From: Nibrella saemangeumensis
Lineage (GTDB): Bacteria; Bacteroidota; Bacteroidia; Cytophagales; Spirosomataceae
Direction of reading: 5' to 3'
Length of the DNA: 28,300 nt
Assembly: GCF_039541915.1 (NCBI RefSeq)
Contig: NZ_BAABHD010000063.1
Span: 1-28,300 of the forward strand
Made by a program: the position numbers and the translations under genes. A model generated the notes under the pieces. The model did no database searches, had not been told where the DNA came from, and was given only the letters and a program-made list of their open reading frames with translations. Numbering within the stretch: the first letter of the stretch is position 1; the number at the start of each line of letters is the position of its first letter. Below are positions 1-6,805 of this stretch, piece after piece.

Positions 1-377
1 ACATGAACTGAAAGGGATCATCCTGCGGAATGACAACGGCAGTCAGTTCATTGCCCATCGGGTCCGCCAATTTTTGAAGACCTCGGAGGTCAAGCAAGAG
101 TTTACGCATGTGGCAACCCCAGAGGAGAACTCCTACATTGAGGCATTTCACAGCATATTGGAGCAAATCGTGATGCAGCGGCATGAGTTTGACAGCTACC
201 GCGGCGGCGGACCGCTATGAAGCCAAGGAAACACTGAAACGATTTTTTAATCACTATAACTATGAAAGACGTCACCGGTCATTGGGTTTCATCACCCCAC
301 AAAACAAGTGGGAAAAAGCAGGTCAATGCGACTCAACTATTTTAGAAAATCTGTCCAACTAATCGGGGGCTAAGACA
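1..377 (+). mobile_element. IS3-family insertion sequence, right-hand part
   Basis: The window opens inside an IS3-family element. The C-terminal part of its DDE transposase is readable up to a stop at 360-362. It is followed by a short tail, TCGGGGGCTAAGACA (363-377), resembling the right inverted-repeat end of IS3 elements, which typically finish in CA. The right boundary at 377 is inferred because a PIN-toxin fragment reads in immediately afterwards. The left end and the upstream OrfA lie outside the window, so target-site duplication and full length cannot be judged. Base composition of the first 550 bases is visibly AT-richer than the genes that follow, consistent with acquired DNA. Confidence 0.75.
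2..362 (+). pseudogene. IS3-family transposase (OrfB) C-terminal fragment, frameshifted
   Basis: Reading from base 2 gives the second catalytic Asp region (DNGSQF) and then the catalytic Glu region (PEENSYIEAFHSILEQ), the DDE integrase core of IS3-family OrfB. This frame stops at 218-220 after the residues HEFDSYRGGGPL. From base 210 the neighbouring frame continues with the expected family tail (YEAKETL, then NHYNYERRHRSLGF, then TPQNKW) to a stop at 360-362. The enzyme would catalyse excision and insertion of the element. As sequenced the reading frame is broken, so the copy is probably inactive unless the shift is a sequencing or assembly error. If bases 200-215, a GC-rich stretch, are ignored, the frame is restored as DSYYEAKE, which fits the family consensus. 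The N-terminus lies outside the window. Confidence 0.8.
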
Positions 378-551
378 GAGGCTGCAGTGGATACTGCCGT
401 TCATATAAACGGACTACTAAAGAAAAAGCGCAAACAAATAGACCTTGCTGATTTGTTTATTGCTGCTACTGCTGTTGCTCATAACCTGCCAATAGCCACT
501 TTAAACAAAAAACACTTTGAGCGTATTGATATACTCCAACTCGTAGGGTAA
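378..551 (+). pseudogene. VapC-type PIN-domain toxin, 3' fragment
   Basis: An open frame from the inferred IS end to the TAA at 549-551 encodes about 57 residues. It contains IDLADLFIAATAVAHN, PIATLNKKHF and ERID, which match the C-terminal half of VapC-like PIN-domain ribonucleases: the acidic Asp before LFIAATA and the conserved N..HF..I segment. The N-terminal half, with the first catalytic Asp, is absent, and so is any antitoxin gene. The IS3 element directly upstream most likely interrupted or deleted them. The fragment has no start codon of its own in a sensible position and is presumed non-functional. The intact family cleaves RNA and is held inactive by a VapB-type antitoxin. Confidence 0.65.
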
Positions 552-628
552 GGCGAATGTACAAAAAGTCCCATCTACCTTGTATCCTTAACGTATTGAC
601 TAACATCAAGTTTGCCCTTGATAAGCCT

Positions 629-661
629 CATGGTTTTCCATTTTGCCCGCCGATACTTTTG
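629..661 (+). promoter_or_regulatory. putative Bacteroidota sigma promoter for the multicopper oxidase
   Basis: TACTTTTG at 654-661 matches the Bacteroidota -7 consensus TAnnTTTG exactly. A weak -33-like element (ATGG, 630-633) lies 20 bases upstream. The predicted transcription start is near 668, leaving a leader of only about 10 bases before the ATG at 678, which supports that start codon. The -33 part is poor, so this rests mainly on the -7 element. Confidence 0.45.
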
Positions 662-677
662 GTAAAAAAGCAGCAAA

Positions 678-2111
678 ATGGGACCTTTACCAAAAAGCCG
701 TCTGGTTGTATCCGGGCTATGGACGATAGTAGCCGCCGTAAGCTTACTGACTTCGTGCGAGACGACCCTCACAGATGCCCTTCCATCTCCGCAGCAACCG
801 GAGGCCTCAGCCGCCAGAGTGATTGTAAGGGATGCCCGTAATCCGCTATTCATTCCGGCCACCATTACCAATTCATCGTTTGGCCTTACGGCAGCCCCCG
901 GTACGGCAACTATTGGGAGCGGCACAACTACCTCAGTGTGGCAGTACAATGGCAGTTTCCCCGGACCAACCATCGTCGCCAAAACCGGCGATAATATCCT
1001 GGCAACGTTCCAGAACAAACTGCCGGAACCGACCATCATTCACTGGCACGGTATGCTGGTCGATCCTGCAAACGATGGTCAGCCCCATCAGGTCATCAGG
1101 ACAGGCGAAACGTACAATTATAACTTCCCCGTTATTAACCGGGCGGCCCTGAACTGGTACCATCCCCACCCCCACATGACCATCGGCAAACAGGTGTATA
1201 ATGGACTGGCTGGCGCTTTTATCATTCGGGATGCCGAAGAAGCGGCCCTGAACCTGCCCACCGGCAAGTATGAGGTTCCGCTCGTTATCCGCGACATCAG
1301 CCTCGACAAATCCGGCAATCCGGTCTACAGCCCAACGGGGGGCGGTTATTTTGGGAAAACGCCTTTAGTCAACGGCACCAAAGATCCGTACCTGGATGTA
1401 GACAAAACGGTGTACCGTTTCCGCGTCTTGATTGGGTCAACGTCCAGGGTCTTTAAACTCAAACTGTCCACTACAAATCTTCCCACCAACAAAGAGATTC
1501 CCTTTACCTTAATCGGTAATGATGGCGGATTACTCCCTTCCTCTTCAAATCAAACGCAGATTGAAGTCTGCCCAGGCGAACGGCTCGATGTTCTAGTTGA
1601 TTTCGGTTCGTTGGATCCCAGCACGAAAGTCATGCTTCAGGACGTAAATGCGGGCTGGAATTTACTGGAGTTCCGGGTTACGAATACGTCAGCGTCCTAC
1701 AGTGGCGCGTTAACCGTTACCTCATCGATTCCGACCTTATCCGCGCCGGTAGCGAAACGATTTTTCAGCTTCGACGGCATGAGTAAAATCAACGGCAAGC
1801 TGTACGACATGCATCGCATTGACTTTATGGTACCATTCGGACAGACGGAGTTATGGACGTTTAAAACCAATGGCAATGGCCCGCATCCGGTTCATATCCA
1901 CGGCGCTTCCTTTCAGGTCATCTCCAGAACCGGCGGCAGAGGTCGGGTGTTCCCCTGGGAGAGAGGCTGGAAAGATGTAGTGCTGGTCAACGATTTTGAA
2001 ACCGTCGACGTCCTGATCCGCTTCGACGCGTATAAAGGCGTTTATGTCATGCATTGCCATAAGCTGGAACACGAAGACAACGGCATGATGATGAACTTCG
2101 AAGTGAAGTAG
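678..2111 (+). CDS. multicopper oxidase, lipoprotein (laccase-like)
   Basis: 477 residues. The N-terminus is a lipoprotein signal: basic residues, a hydrophobic stretch, then lipobox L24-T-S-C27, so the protein is probably membrane-anchored outside the cytoplasm. All four copper-ligand motifs of multicopper oxidases are visible: HWHG (122-125), YHPHPHM (161-167), HPVHIHG near residue 400, and HCHKLEHEDNGM (459-470). In the last motif C460 is the type-1 ligand and M470 the axial methionine. Cupredoxin domains 1 and 3 are therefore intact, and length fits three-domain laccase/CotA/SufI-type enzymes. The family couples one-electron oxidation of phenols or metals to reduction of oxygen to water; the substrate here cannot be told. 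It stands alone, followed by a strong bidirectional terminator. The presence of all ligands argues for an active oxidase rather than a copper-free SufI-like scaffold. Confidence 0.92.
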   Translation: MGPLPKSRLVVSGLWTIVAAVSLLTSCETTLTDALPSPQQPEASAARVIVRDARNPLFIPATITNSSFGLTAAPGTATIGSGTTTSVWQYNGSFPGPTIVAKTGDNILATFQNKLPEPTIIHWHGMLVDPANDGQPHQVIRTGETYNYNFPVINRAALNWYHPHPHMTIGKQVYNGLAGAFIIRDAEEAALNLPTGKYEVPLVIRDISLDKSGNPVYSPTGGGYFGKTPLVNGTKDPYLDVDKTVYRFRVLIGSTSRVFKLKLSTTNLPTNKEIPFTLIGNDGGLLPSSSNQTQIEVCPGERLDVLVDFGSLDPSTKVMLQDVNAGWNLLEFRVTNTSASYSGALTVTSSIPTLSAPVAKRFFSFDGMSKINGKLYDMHRIDFMVPFGQTELWTFKTNGNGPHPVHIHGASFQVISRTGGRGRVFPWERGWKDVVLVNDFETVDVLIRFDAYKGVYVMHCHKLEHEDNGMMMNFEVK

Positions 2112-2136
2112 CGGGGCAGCCCGCCCACCGCCTGTT

Positions 2137-2178
2137 AAAGGCCGGCAATCAGATCAATCTGATTGCCGGCCTTTCTCA
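2137..2178. terminator. bidirectional intrinsic terminator
   Basis: An 18-bp perfect stem (2137-2154 paired with 2157-2174) with a 2-base apical gap has AAAG at its left foot and CTTT at its right foot. It therefore presents a short T tract on either strand. It lies between the convergent multicopper oxidase and short-chain dehydrogenase genes and probably serves both. Confidence 0.8.
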
Positions 2179-2247
2179 TACGATTTAAGGGAAAATTGAA
2201 AGGCAGGGCCTGTTGACTCTAAAGCCCGTGGTCTCATCCGTAACCCT

Positions 2248-3339
2248 CTATTGATTTGGTAAGCCCCTATCCTCTTCGACCACATCTTCACCACTCTGGT
2301 CTACCATCTCATTGTTAGCCTCAGCGGCTTCGTCGGTCAGTTTCGTCAGGAAAGACTGCGTCAGGTCGGTTTCGCTGGCTCCACCGGTAGTGCGCTGTGA
2401 ACCAATACCGCCCGGTGCGGGCAACAGTTTATTGACCAGGAACGATATATCGGAGGTCAGACCCGGAAAGACCCCGTGGAAAACAGACGCCAGTTTGGCC
2501 GGCAGCGTAAGAATCAATTCCGCCTGGCCGTACCGGCAGGCATCAATGATCTTTCGGGCACTCTGCTCGGCACTCATGGCCAGGATCGGCAACGAGTCTC
2601 CTATCTTGAACCAGGCATATTCTTTCTCGTTCTGCCCTTTGATGATGGCATGTCGTGGACTGCCGGTCCGCATCAGGCCGGGGCAAACGGTGGTCACATA
2701 AATATTGTCTTTCATCACTTCGGCCCGGAGCCCTTCGGAGTAGCCAACCATGGCAAACTTGCTGGTTACGTAGGGCGCCAGATGCGGCACCGGTACCTTA
2801 CCACCAAATGAGGCAATGTTGACAATGCGGCCGGATTGTCGCTCCCGCATCTGGGGCAGCACCTCACTGATTGTGTGGTAGCATGCCCAGAAGTGCGTCT
2901 CCATTGACTCCCGGAAGTCCTCTTCTGTGGCATGTTCAAACGGAGTTACCGTAATAACCCCCGCATTATTGACCAGTACATCAATAGGCCCTATGTCGCG
3001 TTGCACTACATGGATAAAGGCTTTTACTTCGGCCTTGTTGGTCAGGTCGCAGGCAAAGGTGAATACCGTACCACCGTACTGCTCCAGATCAGCCTGGGCC
3101 AGATCGAGTTCTTCCTGGTCGCGGGCGCAGATCGCCAACCGGGCACCTTCCTTCGCAAACTGCCGGGCCATAACCAGCCCCAGGCCACGTGACCCGCCCG
3201 TGATCACAACCGTTTTACCGGTAAAATCTATTTTGCGTTTCTGCTTAATAAAAGAGCGGGCCGCTACCACCGCCCCGATGCCTGCCAGTCCCCACAATAG
3301 TGTTGCTACGCCGGAGCTGCCGTTTTCTGATGATCGCAT
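2248..3339 (-). CDS. membrane-anchored short-chain dehydrogenase/reductase
   Basis: 363 residues. A hydrophobic segment (about 11-29, VATLLWGLAGIGAVV) followed by basic residues predicts an N-terminal membrane anchor with the enzyme on the cytoplasmic side. The classical SDR core follows: cofactor motif TGGSRGLG (47-54), CDLT (97-100), NNAG (124-127), catalytic S177, and YVTSK with Y190 and K194. The family carries out NAD(P)H-dependent oxidation or reduction of alcohols, ketones or sugars; the substrate is unknown. It is longer than the usual 250-280 residues because of the anchor and an acidic C-terminal tail ending in DVVEEDRGLPNQ. The ATG at 3339 is preceded on the minus strand by AAAGAGAG, an acceptable ribosome site. 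It is divergent from the methyltransferase gene and convergent with the oxidase. Confidence 0.9.
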   Translation of the reverse strand: MRSSENGSSGVATLLWGLAGIGAVVAARSFIKQKRKIDFTGKTVVITGGSRGLGLVMARQFAKEGARLAICARDQEELDLAQADLEQYGGTVFTFACDLTNKAEVKAFIHVVQRDIGPIDVLVNNAGVITVTPFEHATEEDFRESMETHFWACYHTISEVLPQMRERQSGRIVNIASFGGKVPVPHLAPYVTSKFAMVGYSEGLRAEVMKDNIYVTTVCPGLMRTGSPRHAIIKGQNEKEYAWFKIGDSLPILAMSAEQSARKIIDACRYGQAELILTLPAKLASVFHGVFPGLTSDISFLVNKLLPAPGGIGSQRTTGGASETDLTQSFLTKLTDEAAEANNEMVDQSGEDVVEEDRGLPNQ

Positions 3340-3514
3340 ATCGTTTCTCTCTTTAATTTCCGTTCAGGCAGTAATACCCTTTTCTGGAACTCGCACGCTA
3401 TTGGAATGTTAGTGTAATCTATGCGATCTGAGTTAATGGCTATTGCCCGGCCTTACGTAAACACGCAGCGAGTTCCTGCTTCTTACTACCTTGCACTGAC
3501 TTTTGATCCAGCTT

Positions 3515-4318
3515 ATGGCTAACCAACCTGCTACCAACCGGGCCCAAATGCCCACCGCGCCGAATCCGGTACTGGAACGCCGAACCGTAGAGAACAGTAA
3601 TCGCAATCTGCTGAAGTACCTGAAACCCGGCCTGTCGGTACTGGATGTAGGCTGCGGGTCGGGTGCCATTACGCGGGGTATTGCCGAAAAAACAGGTCCA
3701 ACGGGCCGCGTACTGGGTATCGACTTAAGTGAAAGCTTACTGGCACAGGCCTTACAGAATGCCGCCGACATACCTCAACTCCGGTTCCAGCAGGCCGATA
3801 TCTATTCGTTCGATACCGACGAGCGTTTTGACCTAATTACCTGTACCCGTACGTTACAGTGGCTGGCCCACCCGCAGGAGGCACTGGCCCGAATGAAACA
3901 GTTACTAAAACCGGGCGGGCATCTGGCTGTTCTGGATTATAATCACGAAAAAATTCAGTGGACACCCGAACCGCCGGAAGCCATGCAGAAATTCTACGCA
4001 GCGTTTCTGACATGGCGATCGGACGCTGGTTTTGACAATGCCATTGCCGACCACCTAGCAGGCCTGATGCGCAACATTGGTTTAGCCAATATCCATATTG
4101 ACCCCCAATTTGAAACCACGCACAAAGAGGATCCAGCCTTTGCGGTTGCCGGCCGCCTTTGGTCGGAAGTGGCCGAGATTCGGGGGCCTCAGCTCGTGGA
4201 GGCAGGTTACATCACAGAGGCCGAACGTCTGGAAGCTATAAGGACTTATGACGATTGGCTTGCCACTGTTGGCGAGTCGATGCAGGTATATCTGCTGGCC
4301 GTTGAAGCGCAAGTATAA
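3515..4318 (+). CDS. class I SAM-dependent methyltransferase
   Basis: 267 residues from the ATG at 3515. A TTG four codons upstream is possible but less likely. Glycine-rich motif I, LDVGCGSG (about 43-50), the acidic end of strand 2 (GIDLSES), DIYSFDTDERFDLI and LLKPGGHLAVLD follow the order of the Methyltransf_11/25 fold, so AdoMet binding is well supported. There is no signal peptide, so it is cytoplasmic. The C-terminal half (CDKL-less, with DWLATVGESMQVYLL near the end) resembles UbiE-like small-molecule methyltransferases, but no substrate motif was recognised and no quinone or biosynthetic gene is adjacent. It is divergently transcribed from the anchored dehydrogenase across about 175 bases and followed by the nuclease gene on the same strand. 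Confidence 0.85.
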   Translation: MANQPATNRAQMPTAPNPVLERRTVENSNRNLLKYLKPGLSVLDVGCGSGAITRGIAEKTGPTGRVLGIDLSESLLAQALQNAADIPQLRFQQADIYSFDTDERFDLITCTRTLQWLAHPQEALARMKQLLKPGGHLAVLDYNHEKIQWTPEPPEAMQKFYAAFLTWRSDAGFDNAIADHLAGLMRNIGLANIHIDPQFETTHKEDPAFAVAGRLWSEVAEIRGPQLVEAGYITEAERLEAIRTYDDWLATVGESMQVYLLAVEAQV

Positions 4319-4435
4319 GGTTTGCTAGTCCGTACTGCAATCGCGAACGAACAGAGGAGAACGAGCTGGCAGGCGGTAAGCGTCTTTAAACCTTCCTCGC
4401 GCTGTCAGGTTCCTATGATAGAAAACAAGGCTTTT

Positions 4436-5365
4436 ATGAAAGCACGTCTGATGTATAAGCTATGCTGGCTTGGCCTGCTGGTCTTATGCCTGCCCATACA
4501 GTCATACGGCTGGAACCGGGCCGGCCATATGGTGACCGGTTCGGTAGCCTATCGGCAACTTAAGGCCTCTTCCCGCAAAGATTTAGTGCAGGTATTATCT
4601 ATTCTTCGTCAGCATCCGGAGTACCAAAGCCGCTGGGCACCCAGGCTCAATGACCGTAACCTGTCGGAGGACGAACGTGATGAGTACTTGTTCATGCTGG
4701 CCGCCCGCTGGCCCGACGATATCCGCAGCATCAACCGGTATCATCACTCAACCTGGCATTACATCAATTATTACTACGCACCGGAGCAGGGTATTGCCCG
4801 CACCGACACCATACTGCCTTCGGGCGAAACCATTCTGCAGGCTTATGATCAAAATCTGAGTGTACTAAGCGGCCATGCGCCCGACAGTACCAAGGCCATA
4901 GCGTTGTGCTGGATCTTTCACCTGGTTGGTGATATACACATGCCGTTGCATACCGTGGCTATGGTCACATCGCAATACCCAAAAGGCGATCAGGGCGGCA
5001 ATCTGGTAAGGATTAAAGTGAAGCCCGATGGCCAGACCATAGGCCTGCACGGGTTCTGGGATGATCTGGTGCAGCATAGCGACGATTTTCGTTCAGCCAG
5101 TCAGACCGCCATCAAAATCAGCCATGCCGTTTCCAAACGGGATCGTCGCCGGTCGCGCAGAGGGCAGATGGGAGACTGGGCAAAAGACAGTTTCCGGCTG
5201 GCGGTAGAGAAAGCGTATCGCAACGGAACGATCAGAGGCAGCACCGACCCTAACAATGGCACGTTGCTGCCCGCCGATTATATAACCACTACAGAACCCG
5301 TTGCGGAACGACAGGCAGCCCTGGCGGGCTTACGGCTCGCTAAAGTGCTTAAGACGGCCGTCTGA
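4436..5365 (+). CDS. secreted S1/P1-family zinc nuclease
   Basis: 309 residues from the ATG at 4436. An in-frame ATG at 4415 is an alternative; longer upstream frames lack a plausible signal peptide. The N-terminus (MKARLMYKLCW then a leucine-rich core) is a type I signal whose predicted cut after SYG leaves Trp26 as the mature N-terminus. In the S1/P1 family that residue ligates zinc. The remaining ligand positions are all visible: H31 (AGH), WPDD (92-95), H108 (WHYIN), H162, D166 and H172 in FHLVGDIHMPLH, and H205 and D209 in LHGFWDD. The family degrades single-stranded DNA and RNA or releases 3'-nucleotides, so the likely role is periplasmic or extracellular nucleic-acid scavenging. It follows the methyltransferase by about 117 bases. 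Confidence 0.92.
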   Translation: MKARLMYKLCWLGLLVLCLPIQSYGWNRAGHMVTGSVAYRQLKASSRKDLVQVLSILRQHPEYQSRWAPRLNDRNLSEDERDEYLFMLAARWPDDIRSINRYHHSTWHYINYYYAPEQGIARTDTILPSGETILQAYDQNLSVLSGHAPDSTKAIALCWIFHLVGDIHMPLHTVAMVTSQYPKGDQGGNLVRIKVKPDGQTIGLHGFWDDLVQHSDDFRSASQTAIKISHAVSKRDRRRSRRGQMGDWAKDSFRLAVEKAYRNGTIRGSTDPNNGTLLPADYITTTEPVAERQAALAGLRLAKVLKTAV

Positions 5366-5383
5366 GCCGTACCTAGCTTTTTT
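5331..5383 (+). terminator. possible terminator after the nuclease gene
   Basis: An 8-bp stem (5331-5338 with 5364-5371) encloses a 12-bp palindrome (AGACGGCCGTCT, 5352-5363). Six T residues follow at 5378-5383. The left arm and the palindrome overlap the end of the coding region. The stem-to-T distance of six bases is long for a standard terminator, so confidence is moderate. Confidence 0.4.
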
Positions 5384-5586
5384 CAACTACAAACTGGTTG
5401 CTGTCAAAGTCCTCGCATTCTTATCTCCCGTTGCGGAACAGGGGCAGCCCGTCATTAGCAAACGTCAATGAACAACCGCCTTCAATTGATTTACCGTTCT
5501 GCACACTTCAGCCGGTATTAATGAGGTTCCAGCCACCCAGGCCTGGCTATGCGTTCAGTAGTATACTATTTTCGTATAGTGAAGTG

Positions 5587-5611
5587 ATACGGCTTAGCGC
5601 GACGACCGTAT
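5587..5611. repeat. short hairpin with TTAGCGCGAC loop
   Basis: ATACGG (5587-5592) pairs with CCGTAT (5606-5611) around a 13-base loop. The 12-mer GCTTAGCGCGAC (5592-5603) recurs exactly at 28263-28274, overlapping the loop of the much longer palindrome at the right edge. It lies 31 bases before the small lipoprotein gene. It may be a degenerate member of the same palindromic family or a chance match. Confidence 0.35.
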
Positions 5612-5641
5612 GGTTTTATTCTCTTTCAACGGCATGAGGCT

Positions 5642-5959
5642 ATGAGACATTATTCAGGGAAATTGGCTTTGTTCATTGTAAGCGTACTGGTTTGCGGTCT
5701 TTCCGCCTGCCAGTTGTTGCCGGACGCCAGTAGCCGTGTTCCTAGGTCAGTCGCGGCAAAAGCAACGGATCCCTCCCTCAACGGTATCGCTGGCCTGCCA
5801 ACCACCACGGCAACCATCTCCACGGATAACCAACTACCCGGAAGACCAATGACGGCTGGTTTATCGCCGGCTATGGTCCGCGGAGTTGTGCTTGAGCTGT
5901 ATGCCTACCTCACGGACAAACCACGGACGTCCCAATCAACCATTCCGATTTGCCGGTAA
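5642..5959 (+). CDS. small putative lipoprotein of unknown function
   Basis: 105 residues. The N-terminus is a convincing lipoprotein signal: MRHYSGK, a hydrophobic run, and lipobox L20-S-A-C23, predicting lipid attachment to Cys23. The remaining 80 or so residues are rich in Thr, Pro, Ser and Ala (for example GLPTTTATISTDNQLPG) and look low-complexity and probably unstructured. No family was recognised. The stop is 44 bases before the ATG of the next dehydrogenase, so co-transcription is possible. The end (RTSQSTIPICR) does not look like a folded domain end, so a truncated or frameshifted longer lipoprotein is an alternative, but no continuing homologous frame was seen. It might also be a spurious frame; the signal peptide is the main support. 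Confidence 0.45.
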   Translation: MRHYSGKLALFIVSVLVCGLSACQLLPDASSRVPRSVAAKATDPSLNGIAGLPTTTATISTDNQLPGRPMTAGLSPAMVRGVVLELYAYLTDKPRTSQSTIPICR

Positions 5960-6003
5960 TAGGGACGCCCCAACAAACGGGCTTATTCCGCCGTTCTTAC
6001 CGC

Positions 6004-6801
6004 ATGAGTAAGTCGATTGTGGTTATAACGGGAAGCAGCCGGGGAATTGGGTACGGTTTGGCCGATGCCCTGCTGGCGCGCGGCTGTTTGGTCGTGGTCA
6101 GCAGCCGCTCTGCGGAATCCGTAACGGATGCCGTGGCTCGGCTACACCAGAAACATTCATCCGATCGGGTAGTTGGTTATGCCTGTGACGTTGGCAGCTA
6201 CCAATCGGTTCAGGGGCTGTGGGATACCGCCACAGCCCGGTTTGGCGGTATCGACATCTGGATTAACAATGCCGGTCAAAGCACGCCACCCCGCTCGTTC
6301 TGGCAGCTTGATGATAAGCAAATTGCCTCGGTGGTGGACACGAATCTGACTGGGACTATGAACGGGGCTCGGGTAGCGCTGGAAGGTATGCTGGCTCAGG
6401 GGCACGGGCGAATCTTCAACTTCGGCGGGCTGGGCAGTAACGGCATGAAAGTGTCCGGCACTACCCTCTACGGCACTACTAAATATGCCATTCAGTATTT
6501 TACCGATGCCTTAGTGGAAGAGGTGAAACGTACCCCGGTGCAGGTTGGCTTTATCCTGCCCGGCATGGTGGTAACCGATCTGCTCACGGAAAGCTATGAT
6601 GACTGGCCGGAAGATAAAAGGCGGATCAAGGGGGTCTTCAACATCCTGGCCGACCGGGTTGAGACCGTTACACCCTGGCTGGCCGACCAGATCCTGACAG
6701 CCAACAGAAACGGCGCGCGTATTCGCTGGCTAACTAAACAAAAAATCCTGTGGCGCTTCCTGATGGCTCCATTCCAAAAGCGGAATCTTTTTTCTGGCTA
6801 G
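6004..6801 (+). CDS. short-chain dehydrogenase/reductase
   Basis: 265 residues from the ATG at 6004. An upstream TTG at 5950 would add 18 residues of no SDR character. The classical SDR pattern is complete: TGSSRGIG (9-16), CDVG (61-64), NNAG (88-91), and Y156-G-T-T-K160 as the catalytic Tyr/Lys. After the Tyr/Lys helix it carries LPGMVVTDLL (185-194), the usual PG segment. There is no signal or membrane segment, so it is a cytoplasmic NAD(P)-dependent oxidoreductase of unknown substrate. It is clearly distinct from the anchored SDR at 2248-3339 (different length, no anchor). Its stop is only four bases from the stop of the convergent serine hydrolase, and no terminator is visible between them. 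Confidence 0.9.
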   Translation: MSKSIVVITGSSRGIGYGLADALLARGCLVVVSSRSAESVTDAVARLHQKHSSDRVVGYACDVGSYQSVQGLWDTATARFGGIDIWINNAGQSTPPRSFWQLDDKQIASVVDTNLTGTMNGARVALEGMLAQGHGRIFNFGGLGSNGMKVSGTTLYGTTKYAIQYFTDALVEEVKRTPVQVGFILPGMVVTDLLTESYDDWPEDKRRIKGVFNILADRVETVTPWLADQILTANRNGARIRWLTKQKILWRFLMAPFQKRNLFSG

Positions 6802-6805
6802 TGCC

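Noticed and set aside
5398..5637. 79-residue open frame in the spacer before the small lipoprotein
   Set aside because: No signal, domain or ribosome site. It spans the hairpin region at 5587-5611 and looks like non-coding spacer.
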